Positions 34,441-44,351 of a DNA stretch of 64,000 nucleotides are shown here, one piece after another. The position numbers and the translations under genes are program-made. The stretch covers positions 868,001 to 932,000 of the forward strand of contig CAVXCD010000003.1 in assembly GCA_963760225.1 (NCBI GenBank), written 5' to 3'. This DNA comes from 13-2-20CM-66-19 sp963760225 (lineage in GTDB: Bacteria; Pseudomonadota; Gammaproteobacteria; Steroidobacterales; Steroidobacteraceae). Numbering within the stretch: position 1 is the stretch's first letter; each line of letters starts with the position of its first letter. The notes under the pieces were generated by a model that made no database searches, was not told the DNA's origin, and saw only the letters and a program-made list of their open reading frames with translations.

Positions 34441-35433
34441 ATGACTGCTGGGGCAGACGACATCTCTTCGTCGATGGGGCACGCGAACTACTTCGACAAT
34501 GCGACGCGACCTGACCGGTTAAGCGGGGGCGTGCGCCGCATTCCGATAACTACGCCGCACGGCACGTTCAAGGTCTGGACCAAGCGTGTCGGCAACAACC
34601 CGCGTATCAAGCTGTTGCTGCTGCATGGCGGGCCGGGCTGTACGCATGAATACTTCGAGGCGTGCGACTCCTACCTGCCCGCCGCGGGCATCGAGTACTA
34701 CTACTATGATCAACTCGGCTCCTACTACAGTGATCAGCCGCAGCATCCGGACCTGTGGGAACTAGCGCGTTTCGTCGACGAGCTCGAGCAGGTACGCGTC
34801 GCGCTGGGACTTGATGTCGGGAACTTCTTTCTGCTCGGTCATTCGTGGGGAGGGATACTCGCTCTAGAGTACGCGCTGAACTACCAGCGGCATCTCAAAG
34901 GGCTGATCATCTCGAACATGATGGCGAGCATTCCGGCTTACAACGAATACGCTGAGAGCGTGCTCATGCCCAGCATGGACCCCACGGTCCTCGCGGAAAT
35001 CAAGAGCCTCGAGGAGGCCAAGGACTATAAGAATCCGCGGTACATGGAGTTGCTGATGCAGCATCATTACATCTACCACGTGCTGCGCATGCCGCTGGAC
35101 GCTTGGCCCGATCCGGTCGAACGAACCTTCAAGCACCTGAATGCGGATGTCTACATCCCCATGCAGGGACCGAGCGAACTGGGCGCCAGCGGCAAGCTCG
35201 CGGCATGGGACCGTACCGCAAGGCTGGGCGAGATCCGCGTCCCTGGCCTGACCATCGGTGCGCGCCACGACACAATGGACCCGGCGCATATGCAGGCGAT
35301 GGCTCGTGCCATGCCACATGGCCGCTACCTCGACTGCCCCGACGGCAGTCACATGGCCATGTACGACGATCAGCAACGCTACTTTGGCGGTCTGATTGGC
35401 TTCCTCAACGACGTCAACAACGCTCGGCTGTAG
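34441..35433 (+). CDS. Proline iminopeptidase-type S33 peptidase
   Basis: A 330-residue alpha/beta hydrolase. The oxyanion motif HGGPG is at 62-66, the nucleophile elbow GHSWGG has Ser135, the acid is probably in GARHDTMDP, and the His in DGSHMAMYDD. These are the proline iminopeptidase features; the enzyme releases N-terminal proline or a similar residue from short peptides. No signal peptide is present. The APC permease follows 55 nt after the stop, which suggests joint uptake and hydrolysis of amino acids or peptides. Confidence 0.88.
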   Translation: MTAGADDISSSMGHANYFDNATRPDRLSGGVRRIPITTPHGTFKVWTKRVGNNPRIKLLLLHGGPGCTHEYFEACDSYLPAAGIEYYYYDQLGSYYSDQPQHPDLWELARFVDELEQVRVALGLDVGNFFLLGHSWGGILALEYALNYQRHLKGLIISNMMASIPAYNEYAESVLMPSMDPTVLAEIKSLEEAKDYKNPRYMELLMQHHYIYHVLRMPLDAWPDPVERTFKHLNADVYIPMQGPSELGASGKLAAWDRTARLGEIRVPGLTIGARHDTMDPAHMQAMARAMPHGRYLDCPDGSHMAMYDDQQRYFGGLIGFLNDVNNARL

Positions 35434-35488
35434 CACGCGCTAAGCGCGTGCACGGCTGGATCTGACTAACACCGCGGAAACTCACTCA

Positions 35489-36829
35489 ATGTCCGATATT
35501 GAGCAATTTGGCTACCGTGAGCAGCTCGCGCGCAGTCTCTCGACGCGGGACCTGGTTGTCTACGGCATGATCTTTATGGTGCCGATCGCGCCCTATTCGA
35601 TCTTCGGATTTGTCTGGAACGACTCAAAGGGCATGGTACCGCTCGCTTACCTGCTTGGCCTGGCCGGCATGTTCTTCACCGCCATGAGCTACGCAGCCAT
35701 GTCGCGAGCCTTTCCACTTGCCGGATCAGTGTATACCTACGCCCATCGCGGCCTGAACGAGATCGCTGGATTTCTTGCCGGTTGGTTGATTCTGCTCGAC
35801 TACATATTTGTTCCAGCGCTGTTGTACGTGTTCAGTGTCGTCGCGATGCGCGAGCTTCTGCCGGCTGTGCCCGGGTGGCTATGGCTCGTTGGGTTTGTGG
35901 CGCTCAATGCACTCGTCAATCTGCTCGGCGTCCGTCTCGCGGCGCGCGTCAACTGGTGTTTGTTGATCCTGGAACTTGCGACCTTGGCGCTATTCGTGAC
36001 CCTGGGGTTGGTCGCGCTCGCAGGCGGACAGGGCGCGGGTCGACTGACACTCACGCCCATCTACAACCCCGCGGTGTTCTCCTTTGCTACGGTTGCCGGT
36101 GCTACTTCGATTGCAGTCCTGTCCTTTCTCGGCTTCGATGGCATTTCCACCCTTGCGGAGGAAAATCGCGGTGCCGCTGGCAGCGTCGGTCGGGCGACGA
36201 TTCTGGCGCTGTTGCTGGTGGGTGCACTATTCATACTGCAGACCTGGATTGCCACGGACCTCGCCCAGGGGATGCATTTCTCCTCGCCTGCAAACGCCTT
36301 TTACGAGATTTCTGAGCGTGCCGGCGGTGTCTGGCTGCGCGTCGTCACAGTCGCCGCGGTAGTAGTGTCCTCGGGAATTGCCAATTCGATGGCAGCGCAG
36401 GCGGCGGTCTCGCGGATACTCTTCGCGATGGCACGTGATGGGAAATTGCCATCGGTGCTGGCGAAGATCCACCCACGCTACAAGACTCCCTATGTCAGCA
36501 TTCTGCTCGTCGCCCTGATATCGCTGATGGTCGGCTGGCTGTTTTTCGAGCGCCTTGACGACTTGACCAGGATCGTCAATTTCGGCGCCCTGACTGCCTT
36601 TCTGCTGCTGCACATTTCAGTCGTTAATCACTACCTGCTGCGGCAGCGAAGTGGCAACTGGATCCGGCATCTGATCTTCCCGGCGGCCGGATTTCTGGTG
36701 ATAGCCTACGTGCTATATGAAATGGACATCACGGCAAAGATTCTCGGCGCGTGCTGGCTTGCCATTGGCGTGCTCTACTATCTCGTGCTGACCTATGTGC
36801 TGAAAAAGCCAGCTGCGCTGGAGATCTGA
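35489..36829 (+). CDS. APC-superfamily amino acid/polyamine permease
   Basis: A 446-residue transporter with 12 hydrophobic segments. The first contains MIFMVPIAPYSIFGFV, and AFPLAGSVYTYAHRGL lies in the second loop, as in the APA family. FDGISTLAEENRGA resembles the substrate-site helix of putrescine importers. It imports an amino acid or polyamine by proton symport; the exact substrate cannot be told. It is second in a probable operon with the S33 peptidase. Confidence 0.87.
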   Translation: MSDIEQFGYREQLARSLSTRDLVVYGMIFMVPIAPYSIFGFVWNDSKGMVPLAYLLGLAGMFFTAMSYAAMSRAFPLAGSVYTYAHRGLNEIAGFLAGWLILLDYIFVPALLYVFSVVAMRELLPAVPGWLWLVGFVALNALVNLLGVRLAARVNWCLLILELATLALFVTLGLVALAGGQGAGRLTLTPIYNPAVFSFATVAGATSIAVLSFLGFDGISTLAEENRGAAGSVGRATILALLLVGALFILQTWIATDLAQGMHFSSPANAFYEISERAGGVWLRVVTVAAVVVSSGIANSMAAQAAVSRILFAMARDGKLPSVLAKIHPRYKTPYVSILLVALISLMVGWLFFERLDDLTRIVNFGALTAFLLLHISVVNHYLLRQRSGNWIRHLIFPAAGFLVIAYVLYEMDITAKILGACWLAIGVLYYLVLTYVLKKPAALEI

Positions 36830-37185
36830 GCCGCGAGCTGAAGTTGCAGAGTTGCGCGGCAGCGGCGGCCGCTCACAGTCGACGCGCTGCGAGCTCAAAT
36901 CTTTCACGCTCATTCGCGCCGGCCGGGGACCTGATTTTTGAGGCTCCTCGAAAGTCTTCAGCGACCGTCGAGCTCACGTGAGTCGCGCGAAGAATATGTG
37001 ACCGTAGCGGTTCATCTGGGGCACGTTGGGACCCAATTCAGTGCACTAAACACCCGATATGGCAAATGAGCCTCTGCAGGAGGCGCATTTATGCTTGAGT
37101 AGGGGCGTGCTGTAGGTGGGGTCTTACCGAGCTATCAGGTGATGCCCGCCAGAGGTGACACCCGTCTCCGAGCAAGCATGCTTTC
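36830..37185. other. Intergenic region, no gene seen
   Basis: About 350 bases after the permease. I see no credible gene. A short GCCTC/GAGGC hairpin occurs near 37070. Confidence 0.4.
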
Positions 37186-37431
37186 GTGAGCCCGTTAGAC
37201 CGACATGTATCCAGTTTCCGAGTCACGGCGAAGTTGCTGCTTGCCGGGACCCTTGCGGTGGCGTGGATTTGTCTGAGCGGCTGCGCGTCGAGCGGCCTCT
37301 ATACGATGAGCGACGATTGGTGTATGCGGCACCCCCAGGCAAGCGCGGCACACTGCGGTCACCACCCGCAGGATGTCGCACGACAAGTCGGCGGAAACAC
37401 CATCAGCCGAACCCAGGACGACGGTTCGTAG
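37186..37431 (+). CDS. Small hypothetical lipoprotein
   Basis: An 81-residue frame from a GTG with a lipoprotein signal: LLLAGTLAVAWICLSGC gives the lipobox LSGC, with ASSGLYTMSDDW after it. Two further cysteines occur (DDWCMRHP and AAHCGHH). It converges on RND operon 2 (stop at 37452). The start codon is weakly supported, but the lipobox is convincing. Confidence 0.55.
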   Translation: MSPLDRHVSSFRVTAKLLLAGTLAVAWICLSGCASSGLYTMSDDWCMRHPQASAAHCGHHPQDVARQVGGNTISRTQDDGS

Positions 37432-37451
37432 CAGCAGGCCGAAGCATGCGG

Positions 37452-38921
37452 TTAGCCTCCGGCCTGCCGGACGTAGTGGGGCACGGGCGCCAGCTGCCAG
37501 CCTCCGCCCAGGGCCTTGTAAACCGCAATGAGACTGGTCGCCGCATCCGTGCGCGACTGGGCAAGGCGATCCTCAGCGGCCAGCTGCGTGCGCTCGGCGT
37601 CGAGCACTTCGAGAAAATCCACCATGCCGCCTTCGTACCGGGTGCGTGCAATGCGCGCCGCGGTGCGGCTGGCCTCGGCCGCGTCGCTCGCATCCTTAAG
37701 GCTGTCGCGTGTGCGCGCGTGGGTCACGAGCGTGTTCTCTGTCTCCTCGAGCGCCCGCAGTACCGTCTGCTCGTAAGCGGCGAGCGCTACATCCGAGCGC
37801 GCGCGGCTGCCCGCGATCTCCGCTCGCACCCGCCCAAGATCAAACGCCGCCCATGAGATGCCCGGACCGACCACATAGCCGCGGCTTCCGGACTGGCCGA
37901 GGTACCCGGGCTGCGTGGCGGAGTAACTGAAACTGCCCGTGAAAGTGACCTTGGGGAAGAGGTCACCCATCGCTACCCCTACCAGCGCGGTAAAGGCAGC
38001 GAGCTGCCTCTCGGCGACACGAATGTCGGGCCGACGGCGCAGGAGTCCCGCTGGATCGCCCACCGCGGTGATCTGCGGGAGCGGCGGTAGGTCGCGCGCC
38101 GGCGCCAACAGTTCCTGCAGCCCGTTGGGCTCCCGACCAGTAAGGACGCTGAGGCGATGGATGGAGCGCGCGACTGCGGCTTCGAGCGGCCCGATGGTGG
38201 CGAGCGTCGTGGAGAGCTGCGACTGGGCGCGCGAGGTATCGAATTCGGTGCCGCGGCCGGCACCGAGCTGTGCTTGCGTGAACTGTAGCGTCTCGCGTTG
38301 GTTGTCAACGTTGCGACGCGCCACTGCGAGCTGCGTCTGTTCGCCGCGCAGCTCGAAGTAGGTGCGCGCGACCTCAGCGGTGACCGACACCTGGGCATCG
38401 CGCAAGCTGGCCTCGGCGCCGGAAACCTGCGCGCTCTGGGCTTCGACGTTACGGCGAATGCGTCCGAAGAAGTCGAGCTCCCAGAAGGCATCGAAGCCGG
38501 CATCGTAGTAGCGCGCGTTCAACGGCGCACCCACCAGACTCTCAGCCTGCGAAAGGCGCTCGCTGGTGTAGCCACCGGAGGCAGTCACCGTGGGCGCAAG
38601 ATCGAACTGCGCCTGGCGGCGCTCGGCACGCGCCTCGACGAGGTGGCCCAAGGCAATGCGCAGGTCATGATTGGCAACGAGTGCCTCGTCCACCACACGG
38701 TCGAGCGTGTCGTCACCGAATTGCGTCCAGAACCTCGCCGGCGTGTCATCGGTGGAGTAGGCACCGTCCCTGGCGCCTACGAATTGTGCTGCGACTGGCG
38801 TAGCGGGTTGCACGTAATTCGGTCCCACCGCACAACCGGCGAGTGCGGCCGCGAGCGCGGACACAACGAGGGTCAGGTGCACCGGGAAGCTCGGGTCACC
38901 CTTATGCGTTTTGTCAGTCAT
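37452..38921 (-). CDS. NodT-family outer-membrane efflux lipoprotein
   Basis: A 489-residue outer-membrane factor. The lipoprotein signal ends ALAGC, followed by AVGPNYVQPATPV, and two OEP repeats follow. The ATG at 38919-38921 overlaps the stop of the RND gene by 8 nt, giving translational coupling; the longer frame to 38981 is unlikely. It is the last gene of operon 2 and, by gene order, resembles OprN in the MexEF-OprN system. Confidence 0.92.
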   Translation of the reverse strand: MTDKTHKGDPSFPVHLTLVVSALAAALAGCAVGPNYVQPATPVAAQFVGARDGAYSTDDTPARFWTQFGDDTLDRVVDEALVANHDLRIALGHLVEARAERRQAQFDLAPTVTASGGYTSERLSQAESLVGAPLNARYYDAGFDAFWELDFFGRIRRNVEAQSAQVSGAEASLRDAQVSVTAEVARTYFELRGEQTQLAVARRNVDNQRETLQFTQAQLGAGRGTEFDTSRAQSQLSTTLATIGPLEAAVARSIHRLSVLTGREPNGLQELLAPARDLPPLPQITAVGDPAGLLRRRPDIRVAERQLAAFTALVGVAMGDLFPKVTFTGSFSYSATQPGYLGQSGSRGYVVGPGISWAAFDLGRVRAEIAGSRARSDVALAAYEQTVLRALEETENTLVTHARTRDSLKDASDAAEASRTAARIARTRYEGGMVDFLEVLDAERTQLAAEDRLAQSRTDAATSLIAVYKALGGGWQLAPVPHYVRQAGG

Positions 38922-41900
38922 GAGCGCTCTCCGCGGCGAGCGGGGTGGGTGCGATCGGCGCGGTGCGGCGCGCCGCGGCACGGCGCACGAGCACGTAGAA
39001 CACCGGAGTCAGCAACAGCCCGCAGAAGGTGACGCCCAGCATCCCGGCAAACACCGTGACACCAAGCGCGTGGCGGACCTCGGCGCCCGCGCCGGCCGCC
39101 AGCATCAGCGGCACGACGCCCATGATGAACGCCATCGAGGTCATGAGGATCGGGCGCAACCGCAGGTGCGCGGCCTCCAGCACCGCTGAGCGCGGATCGC
39201 GGCCACGATCCTCCTGCAGATGCTTGGCGAACTCCACGATCAGGATGGCGTTCTTGCAGGCAAGACCGACCAGCACCAGCAATCCAATCTGCATGAAGAT
39301 GTTGTTGTCGCCGTGGTCGAGGCGCACTGCGGTGATCGCCGGCAGCAGGCACATCGGCACGATGAGAACGATCGCCAGCGGCAGGCTGAGACTCTCGTAC
39401 TGCGCCGCGAGCACCAGGAAGACGAACAGCACGCACAGCGGAAACACCAGCAGCGCGGTGTTGCCGGAAATGAGCTGCTGGTAGGCGAGATCGGTCCACT
39501 CGTACGACATACCGCGCGGCAGCGTCTGGTCCAGGATCTTCGCCATCGCGGTCTGCGCTTGTCCGGAGCTGTAGCCCGGCGCGGGACCGCCGTTGATGTC
39601 CGCCGCACGATAGGCGTTATAGCGCTGCACGACATCGGGGCCGAACGACTGGGAGACCCTGAGTACCGAGCCGAGCGGTACCATCGCACCGGCGGCGTTG
39701 CGCGTCTGCAGCGGCAGGACGTCTTCCAGGTGCGAGCGGTACGGGGCGTCCGCCTGTGCCACCACCTCGTAAGTGCGTCCGAAACGGTTAAAGTCATTGA
39801 CGTAGAGCGAGCCGAGATACACCTGCAGTGTCTCGAACACGTCGGAGAGCTTCACGTTCTCGCGCTTCACTTTCACGCGATCAACATCGATGTCGAGCTG
39901 TGGAACGTTGATCTGGTAGGTGCTGAACGCGCCGCCGAGTGCCGGATTTGTGTTTGCCTTGCCCAGGGCTTCCGACAGCGCGCTGAAAAGCGCCTGTTCG
40001 CCGGCATCGGTCCGATCCTCGATCTGCAGCTTGAAGCCGCCGAGTGTTCCCAGGCCGATCACCGGCGGGGGCGTTACCACCATGACGAAGGCGTCCTGGA
40101 TGGACGCCAGCTTCGCGTTCAGCGACGCCGCGATGGCCCGGCCCGACAACTCCCGCGAGCTGCGCTGCGGGAAGTCATCGAGCGGCAGGAAGATCAATCC
40201 GGCGCTCGAGCTCTGGGTGAATCCGTTCACGGACATTCCGGCGAACTCGACCGCATGAGCGACGCCGGGTTGCTTGAGCGCAATCGCCGCGATGCGCCGC
40301 GTGACCGCTTCGGTGCGCTCGAGCGAGGCGGCCGGCGGCAGCTGCGCGATAGCGACCAGATACTGCTTGTCCATCTCCGGGATGAAGCCCCCCGGCACGG
40401 CACGGAAGCCGAAGAAGGTAAGCACGACGAGCCCGGCATAGATGGCCAGTGCGATGCCGCCATGTCGCATGGTGAGAGTGAGAGCGCGGGAGTAGTTGTC
40501 GCCCGCCCGGGTGAAGCCGCGATTGAAACGGCTGAAGAAGCGGCCGAGTACGCGGTGCATCAGCCGTGACAGGACGTCCGGTTGCGTGCCGTGGGGCTTG
40601 AGGAGCACCGCGGCGAGCGCCGGCGAGAGCGTCAGCGAGTTGAATGCCGAGATCACCGTCGAGATCGCGATGGTGAGGGCAAACTGCCGGTAGAACTCAC
40701 CGGTGAGGCCGCTGACGAACGCGACCGGCCCGAACACCGCGCACAGCACCAGCGTGATGGCAATGATTGGTCGGCTGACCTCGCTCATTGCCACCTTGGT
40801 GGCTTCCCGTGGCGAGAGACCGGCCGCGATATGGCGCTCGACGTTCTCGACCACGACGATAGCGTCGTCCACCACGATGCCGATGGCGAGCACCAGTCCG
40901 AACAGCGACAACGTGTTGATCGAGAAGCCGAACGCCAGCAACACGGCGAAGGTGCCGATCACTGATACCGGCACCGCGATCAGCGGGATGAGCGAGGCTC
41001 GCCAGGTCTGCAGGAACAGAATGACCACCAGCACGACCAATGCCACCGCTTCCAGCAGCGTGTGCACGACTGCATCGATCGACTGGCGCACGAACTGTGT
41101 GGGATCGTAGAGAATCCCGTAGTCCATACCCTCAGGGAAGTTCTTCTTCAGCTCCTCCATGGTCTTGCGGACGCTCGTCGACAGTTCGAGAGCGTTCGCT
41201 CCCGGGGATTGGAACACCGGAATCGCCAGCGAGGCCTTGTTGTCGAGTAGGCTGCGCACGCCATAGGCCTGCGCCCCGAATTCCACGCGCGCAATGTCAC
41301 CGAGGCGCACGAGCTGCCCGTCGTCCCCGGTCTTGATGATGATGTCGCGGAACTGCTGCTCGTCGTTGAGGCGTCCCGCGGCATTAAGCGCGATCTGAAA
41401 TTCAGTCTGGTTCGACGGCGGCGCCCCCAGCTGTCCCGCCGCAACCTGCACGTTCTGCTCGCGAATCGCGGCGACGACGTCGCCGGCAGTCAGATTGCGC
41501 GCCGCCAGCTTCTGCGGATCGAGCCAGACCCGCATCGAGTAGTCACCGCCGCCGAACACCTGCACGTCGCCCATGCCTGGCAGCCGAGCGAGCACGTCTT
41601 TGATGTTCAGTACCGCATAGTTGCGCAGGTAGAGCGAGTCGTAACGGTCGTTCGGTGAGGTGAGATTGACGACCAGGGTGAGATTCGAGGAAGCCTTGAC
41701 CGTGTTGACGCCGAGATCGCGCACTTCCTCGGGGAGGCGCGGCAGGGCCTGTGCGACGCGGTTCTGCACCTGCACCTGGGCGCGATCGATATCCGCGCCG
41801 ATGCGAAAGGTCACCGTCAGCGTCAGCGAGCCGTCCATGGTGGAGGTCGAGGACATATACAGCATGTCCTCGACGCCCACGATCGCCTGCTCCAGCGGCG

Positions 41901-42093
41901 CGGCCACCGTGTCAGCGATGACCTTGGGATTCGCGCCCGGATAGGAAGCATGCACGACCACCGACGGCGGCACGACTTCCGGGTACTCGCTGATGGGGAG
42001 CTTGAAGAGCGCGATGAGCCCTGCAATCGTGATGAACGCCGAGATGACGCCGGCGAAGATGGGACGATCGATAAAGAAGTCGGAGATTTTCAT
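38914..42093 (-). CDS. RND efflux transporter, MexF/OqxB-like
   Basis: A 1059-residue HAE1-family pump. It begins MKISDFFIDRPIFAGVISAF with LPISEYPEVVPPSVVV after it, close to the MexF/OqxB subgroup. The proton-relay pair is in GIVVDDAIVVVENVERHI, and the lysine in GLACKNAILIVEFA. The start ATG shares its A with the TGA stop of the membrane-fusion gene (TGATG). MexF and OqxB export chloramphenicol, quinolones and similar compounds, so this is a likely multidrug pump. No LysR or TetR regulator is adjacent. Confidence 0.94.
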   Translation of the reverse strand: MKISDFFIDRPIFAGVISAFITIAGLIALFKLPISEYPEVVPPSVVVHASYPGANPKVIADTVAAPLEQAIVGVEDMLYMSSTSTMDGSLTLTVTFRIGADIDRAQVQVQNRVAQALPRLPEEVRDLGVNTVKASSNLTLVVNLTSPNDRYDSLYLRNYAVLNIKDVLARLPGMGDVQVFGGGDYSMRVWLDPQKLAARNLTAGDVVAAIREQNVQVAAGQLGAPPSNQTEFQIALNAAGRLNDEQQFRDIIIKTGDDGQLVRLGDIARVEFGAQAYGVRSLLDNKASLAIPVFQSPGANALELSTSVRKTMEELKKNFPEGMDYGILYDPTQFVRQSIDAVVHTLLEAVALVVLVVILFLQTWRASLIPLIAVPVSVIGTFAVLLAFGFSINTLSLFGLVLAIGIVVDDAIVVVENVERHIAAGLSPREATKVAMSEVSRPIIAITLVLCAVFGPVAFVSGLTGEFYRQFALTIAISTVISAFNSLTLSPALAAVLLKPHGTQPDVLSRLMHRVLGRFFSRFNRGFTRAGDNYSRALTLTMRHGGIALAIYAGLVVLTFFGFRAVPGGFIPEMDKQYLVAIAQLPPAASLERTEAVTRRIAAIALKQPGVAHAVEFAGMSVNGFTQSSSAGLIFLPLDDFPQRSSRELSGRAIAASLNAKLASIQDAFVMVVTPPPVIGLGTLGGFKLQIEDRTDAGEQALFSALSEALGKANTNPALGGAFSTYQINVPQLDIDVDRVKVKRENVKLSDVFETLQVYLGSLYVNDFNRFGRTYEVVAQADAPYRSHLEDVLPLQTRNAAGAMVPLGSVLRVSQSFGPDVVQRYNAYRAADINGGPAPGYSSGQAQTAMAKILDQTLPRGMSYEWTDLAYQQLISGNTALLVFPLCVLFVFLVLAAQYESLSLPLAIVLIVPMCLLPAITAVRLDHGDNNIFMQIGLLVLVGLACKNAILIVEFAKHLQEDRGRDPRSAVLEAAHLRLRPILMTSMAFIMGVVPLMLAAGAGAEVRHALGVTVFAGMLGVTFCGLLLTPVFYVLVRRAAARRTAPIAPTPLAAESAHD

Positions 42094-43301
42094 CAGTGCG
42101 TTCCCGGGCCGGCAGCCTTGTCGGCATTGTGGGCCAGCAGGGTGGCATCCTTGCCAGACTGTCCTTCACCCATGGCGACCCGCTGCGCCTGCACCTGCGC
42201 TCCGGGGCGCACGCGCTGCAGACCGTTCACCACGATGGTCTCGCCGGGGGCGAGTCCGGATTGCACCACGCGTAGTCCATCGATGACGGCACCGAGCTGC
42301 ACCGGCCGGTATTCAACCTTGCTGCCGGCACCCACGACCAGCACGTAACGCACGGTCTGATCGGTGCCGATCGCGCTGTCGTTGACCAGAACGGCGTCGT
42401 GCTCAGCCTTGCCCAGCAGCCTGATGCGGGCGAACAGGCCCGGGGTGAAGGCGCGATCGTGGTTGTCGAGGCGCGCCCGGCCGCGGATGGTGCCGGTGGA
42501 GGGGTCTAGTGCGTTGTCGACGAATACCATCACGCCCGGGTGCGGGTAGCCGCTTTCATCGGCCAGACCCACCAGTACCGGGTTGCCGGCATAGCGGGAG
42601 CTGTCGGCAGTGCCTTGGCGCGCGAGCTTGGTGTATTTGAGGTACGCCTGCTCATCGCCATCGAAACTGACATAGATAGGATCGAGCGATACCAGCGTCG
42701 TGAGCGGGGTCTGCCCGTTGGTGACGAAGTTGCCGCTGGTCACCAGCGCGCGGCTGATGCGTCCTGGAATCGGTGCGGTCACGCGCGTGAAGGTGACGTT
42801 GAGGTCGGCGGCAGCCAGGGCCGCCTGCGCGGCCTCGACGTTGGCCTGCGCCTGCTCACTGCCGGCCGTACGCGTGTCGTACTCTTCCCTGGAAATGGCA
42901 TGCTGAGCCAGGAGACTGGTGGCCCGGTCACGCTCGGATTTCGCGAGCGCGAGCTGCGAGCGCGCCTGCGCCAGCTGGGCGCGCGCCTTGTCGCGCTCGG
43001 CCTCGTAGGGGCGTGGGTCGATCACGAACAGCACGTCGCCCTTTCTCACCTCGCTGCCTTCAGTGAAGTTGACCGAGGAGATGTAGCCGGACACGCGTGG
43101 CCGCAGCTCGACACGCTCGACAGCCTCGAAGCGGCCGGTGAACTCGTCAGACTCCGTGACCTTGCGTGAGATCGCCTGCGCGACGGTGACCTGCGGCAGC
43201 GGCGCTGCCTGCGGCTGCGCGGCCTCGTTGCGCGCGCAGGCAGTGAGCAGCAGGGCGGTTGCGGACGCGGCGGCGGCGAGTAACGGTAAGGATTGGCGCA
43301 C
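42093..43301 (-). CDS. RND efflux membrane-fusion lipoprotein (MexE/OqxA-like)
   Basis: A 402-residue adaptor. The GTG at 43301 with GGGAG 7 nt upstream leads to a lipoprotein signal ending LLTAC. A lipoyl half-motif (SVNFTEGSEVRKGDVLFVIDP), coiled-coil hairpin, VTAPIPGRISRA and beta-barrel follow. First gene of operon 2, overlapping the pump gene by one base. It links MexF-like pump and outer-membrane factor in the periplasm. The open frame extends to 43433 without support. Confidence 0.92.
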   Translation of the reverse strand: MRQSLPLLAAAASATALLLTACARNEAAQPQAAPLPQVTVAQAISRKVTESDEFTGRFEAVERVELRPRVSGYISSVNFTEGSEVRKGDVLFVIDPRPYEAERDKARAQLAQARSQLALAKSERDRATSLLAQHAISREEYDTRTAGSEQAQANVEAAQAALAAADLNVTFTRVTAPIPGRISRALVTSGNFVTNGQTPLTTLVSLDPIYVSFDGDEQAYLKYTKLARQGTADSSRYAGNPVLVGLADESGYPHPGVMVFVDNALDPSTGTIRGRARLDNHDRAFTPGLFARIRLLGKAEHDAVLVNDSAIGTDQTVRYVLVVGAGSKVEYRPVQLGAVIDGLRVVQSGLAPGETIVVNGLQRVRPGAQVQAQRVAMGEGQSGKDATLLAHNADKAAGPGTH

Positions 43302-43802
43302 CAGGCTCTCCCAAATGGCGGTTGTAGGTTCAGGTGCAGCGACGCACCCCAAGGGGGCAGCGCCGAGTTGCCATTCTCGCGGTGCGCGCGAGCTTGGGAT
43401 ATTCACCGGGCGGAGAGCACAAGAGGTGTCCACCGACAGGGGCGCGACTCTCTCTTACGAGCGAGTGCGGATTTGCGACTGAGGCTGAGCAGCGGCTGCT
43501 GCCTTTCCTTGGTGCCCGTCGCCAAAGCCTGTTCATGATCGGCCTGGCGGCATACTCACGGATAACTTCCCCTGCTCACCGGTTCCTGCTTCCATGCAGG
43601 TCACTCGGCAACGGCAACCGAGATACTCGTTGCCAGAGCTCTCAAGAGTGGTAGGTTGTGCTGTCTGCAACCGCTGCTGTGAGCAGGGCGCGGACTTCTC
43701 GACGCGGCTTGGGCCGATGTCCTGGTCAAACGGCAATCCCCGAGGCGGGTTCACGTTTTTCGGACCCGCTGTGGCCAGGCGAATTTGCGGAGGGTCCTGA
43801 TC
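43302..43802. other. Intergenic region between operon 2 and cupin gene
   Basis: About 500 bases between divergent genes. It should hold both promoters. No regulator gene, RNA gene or clear operator is visible. Confidence 0.4.
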
Positions 43803-44282
43803 ATGAAACCGACGCTTCACCTCACCGCGGCCGGCCTGCTCCTCGTCGGGAGCAGCGCGGCCGCGCCGCCCGCCGACTTCCAGTTCGTCCGCATCACACC
43901 CGATGAAGTGCATTGGGTGGACGTGCCCGGCGGGCACGGCGCGCAAATGGCCACGCTACAGGGCGATCCCGGTAAACCGGGGCCGTATGTGATCCGGGCA
44001 AAGTTTCCGCCGCACGTGATGGATCGGCCGCACTGGCACCCGAACGCGCGCTACGTGACGGTGCTCCAGGGGACCTGGTATGCCGGCACCGGCACCGTTT
44101 TCGACGTAAAGCACGCCGTGCCGATGCCGCCCGGCAGCTTCATGGTGCATCCGGCACGGGCGCCGCATTGGGACGGCTCGGCTACGGATGAGACCGTGAT
44201 CGTTCAGATCACCGGCGAGGGTCCGGGCACAACCACGCCCGTGGATCCTCGGCAACCGCTATGGCTCGAGGTGTCGCACTGA
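43803..44282 (+). CDS. Exported cupin-domain protein
   Basis: A 159-residue protein with a signal peptide (LHLTAAGLLLVGSSAAA) and one cupin barrel: metal-binding histidines in RPHWHPNARYVTVLQG and the second motif GSFMVHPARAPHWDG. It is probably a periplasmic metal-dependent enzyme or sensor; the substrate is unknown. The ATG at 43803 follows CGGAGGG. It precedes gltX by 69 nt without evident functional link. Confidence 0.82.
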   Translation: MKPTLHLTAAGLLLVGSSAAAPPADFQFVRITPDEVHWVDVPGGHGAQMATLQGDPGKPGPYVIRAKFPPHVMDRPHWHPNARYVTVLQGTWYAGTGTVFDVKHAVPMPPGSFMVHPARAPHWDGSATDETVIVQITGEGPGTTTPVDPRQPLWLEVSH

Positions 44283-44351
44283 GTCAGGGCAGGGCGTCTG
44301 TGTCCTTGCTAACATGCGCGCCCCTGCAGTCACCGCGATCCTTTAGTCCCC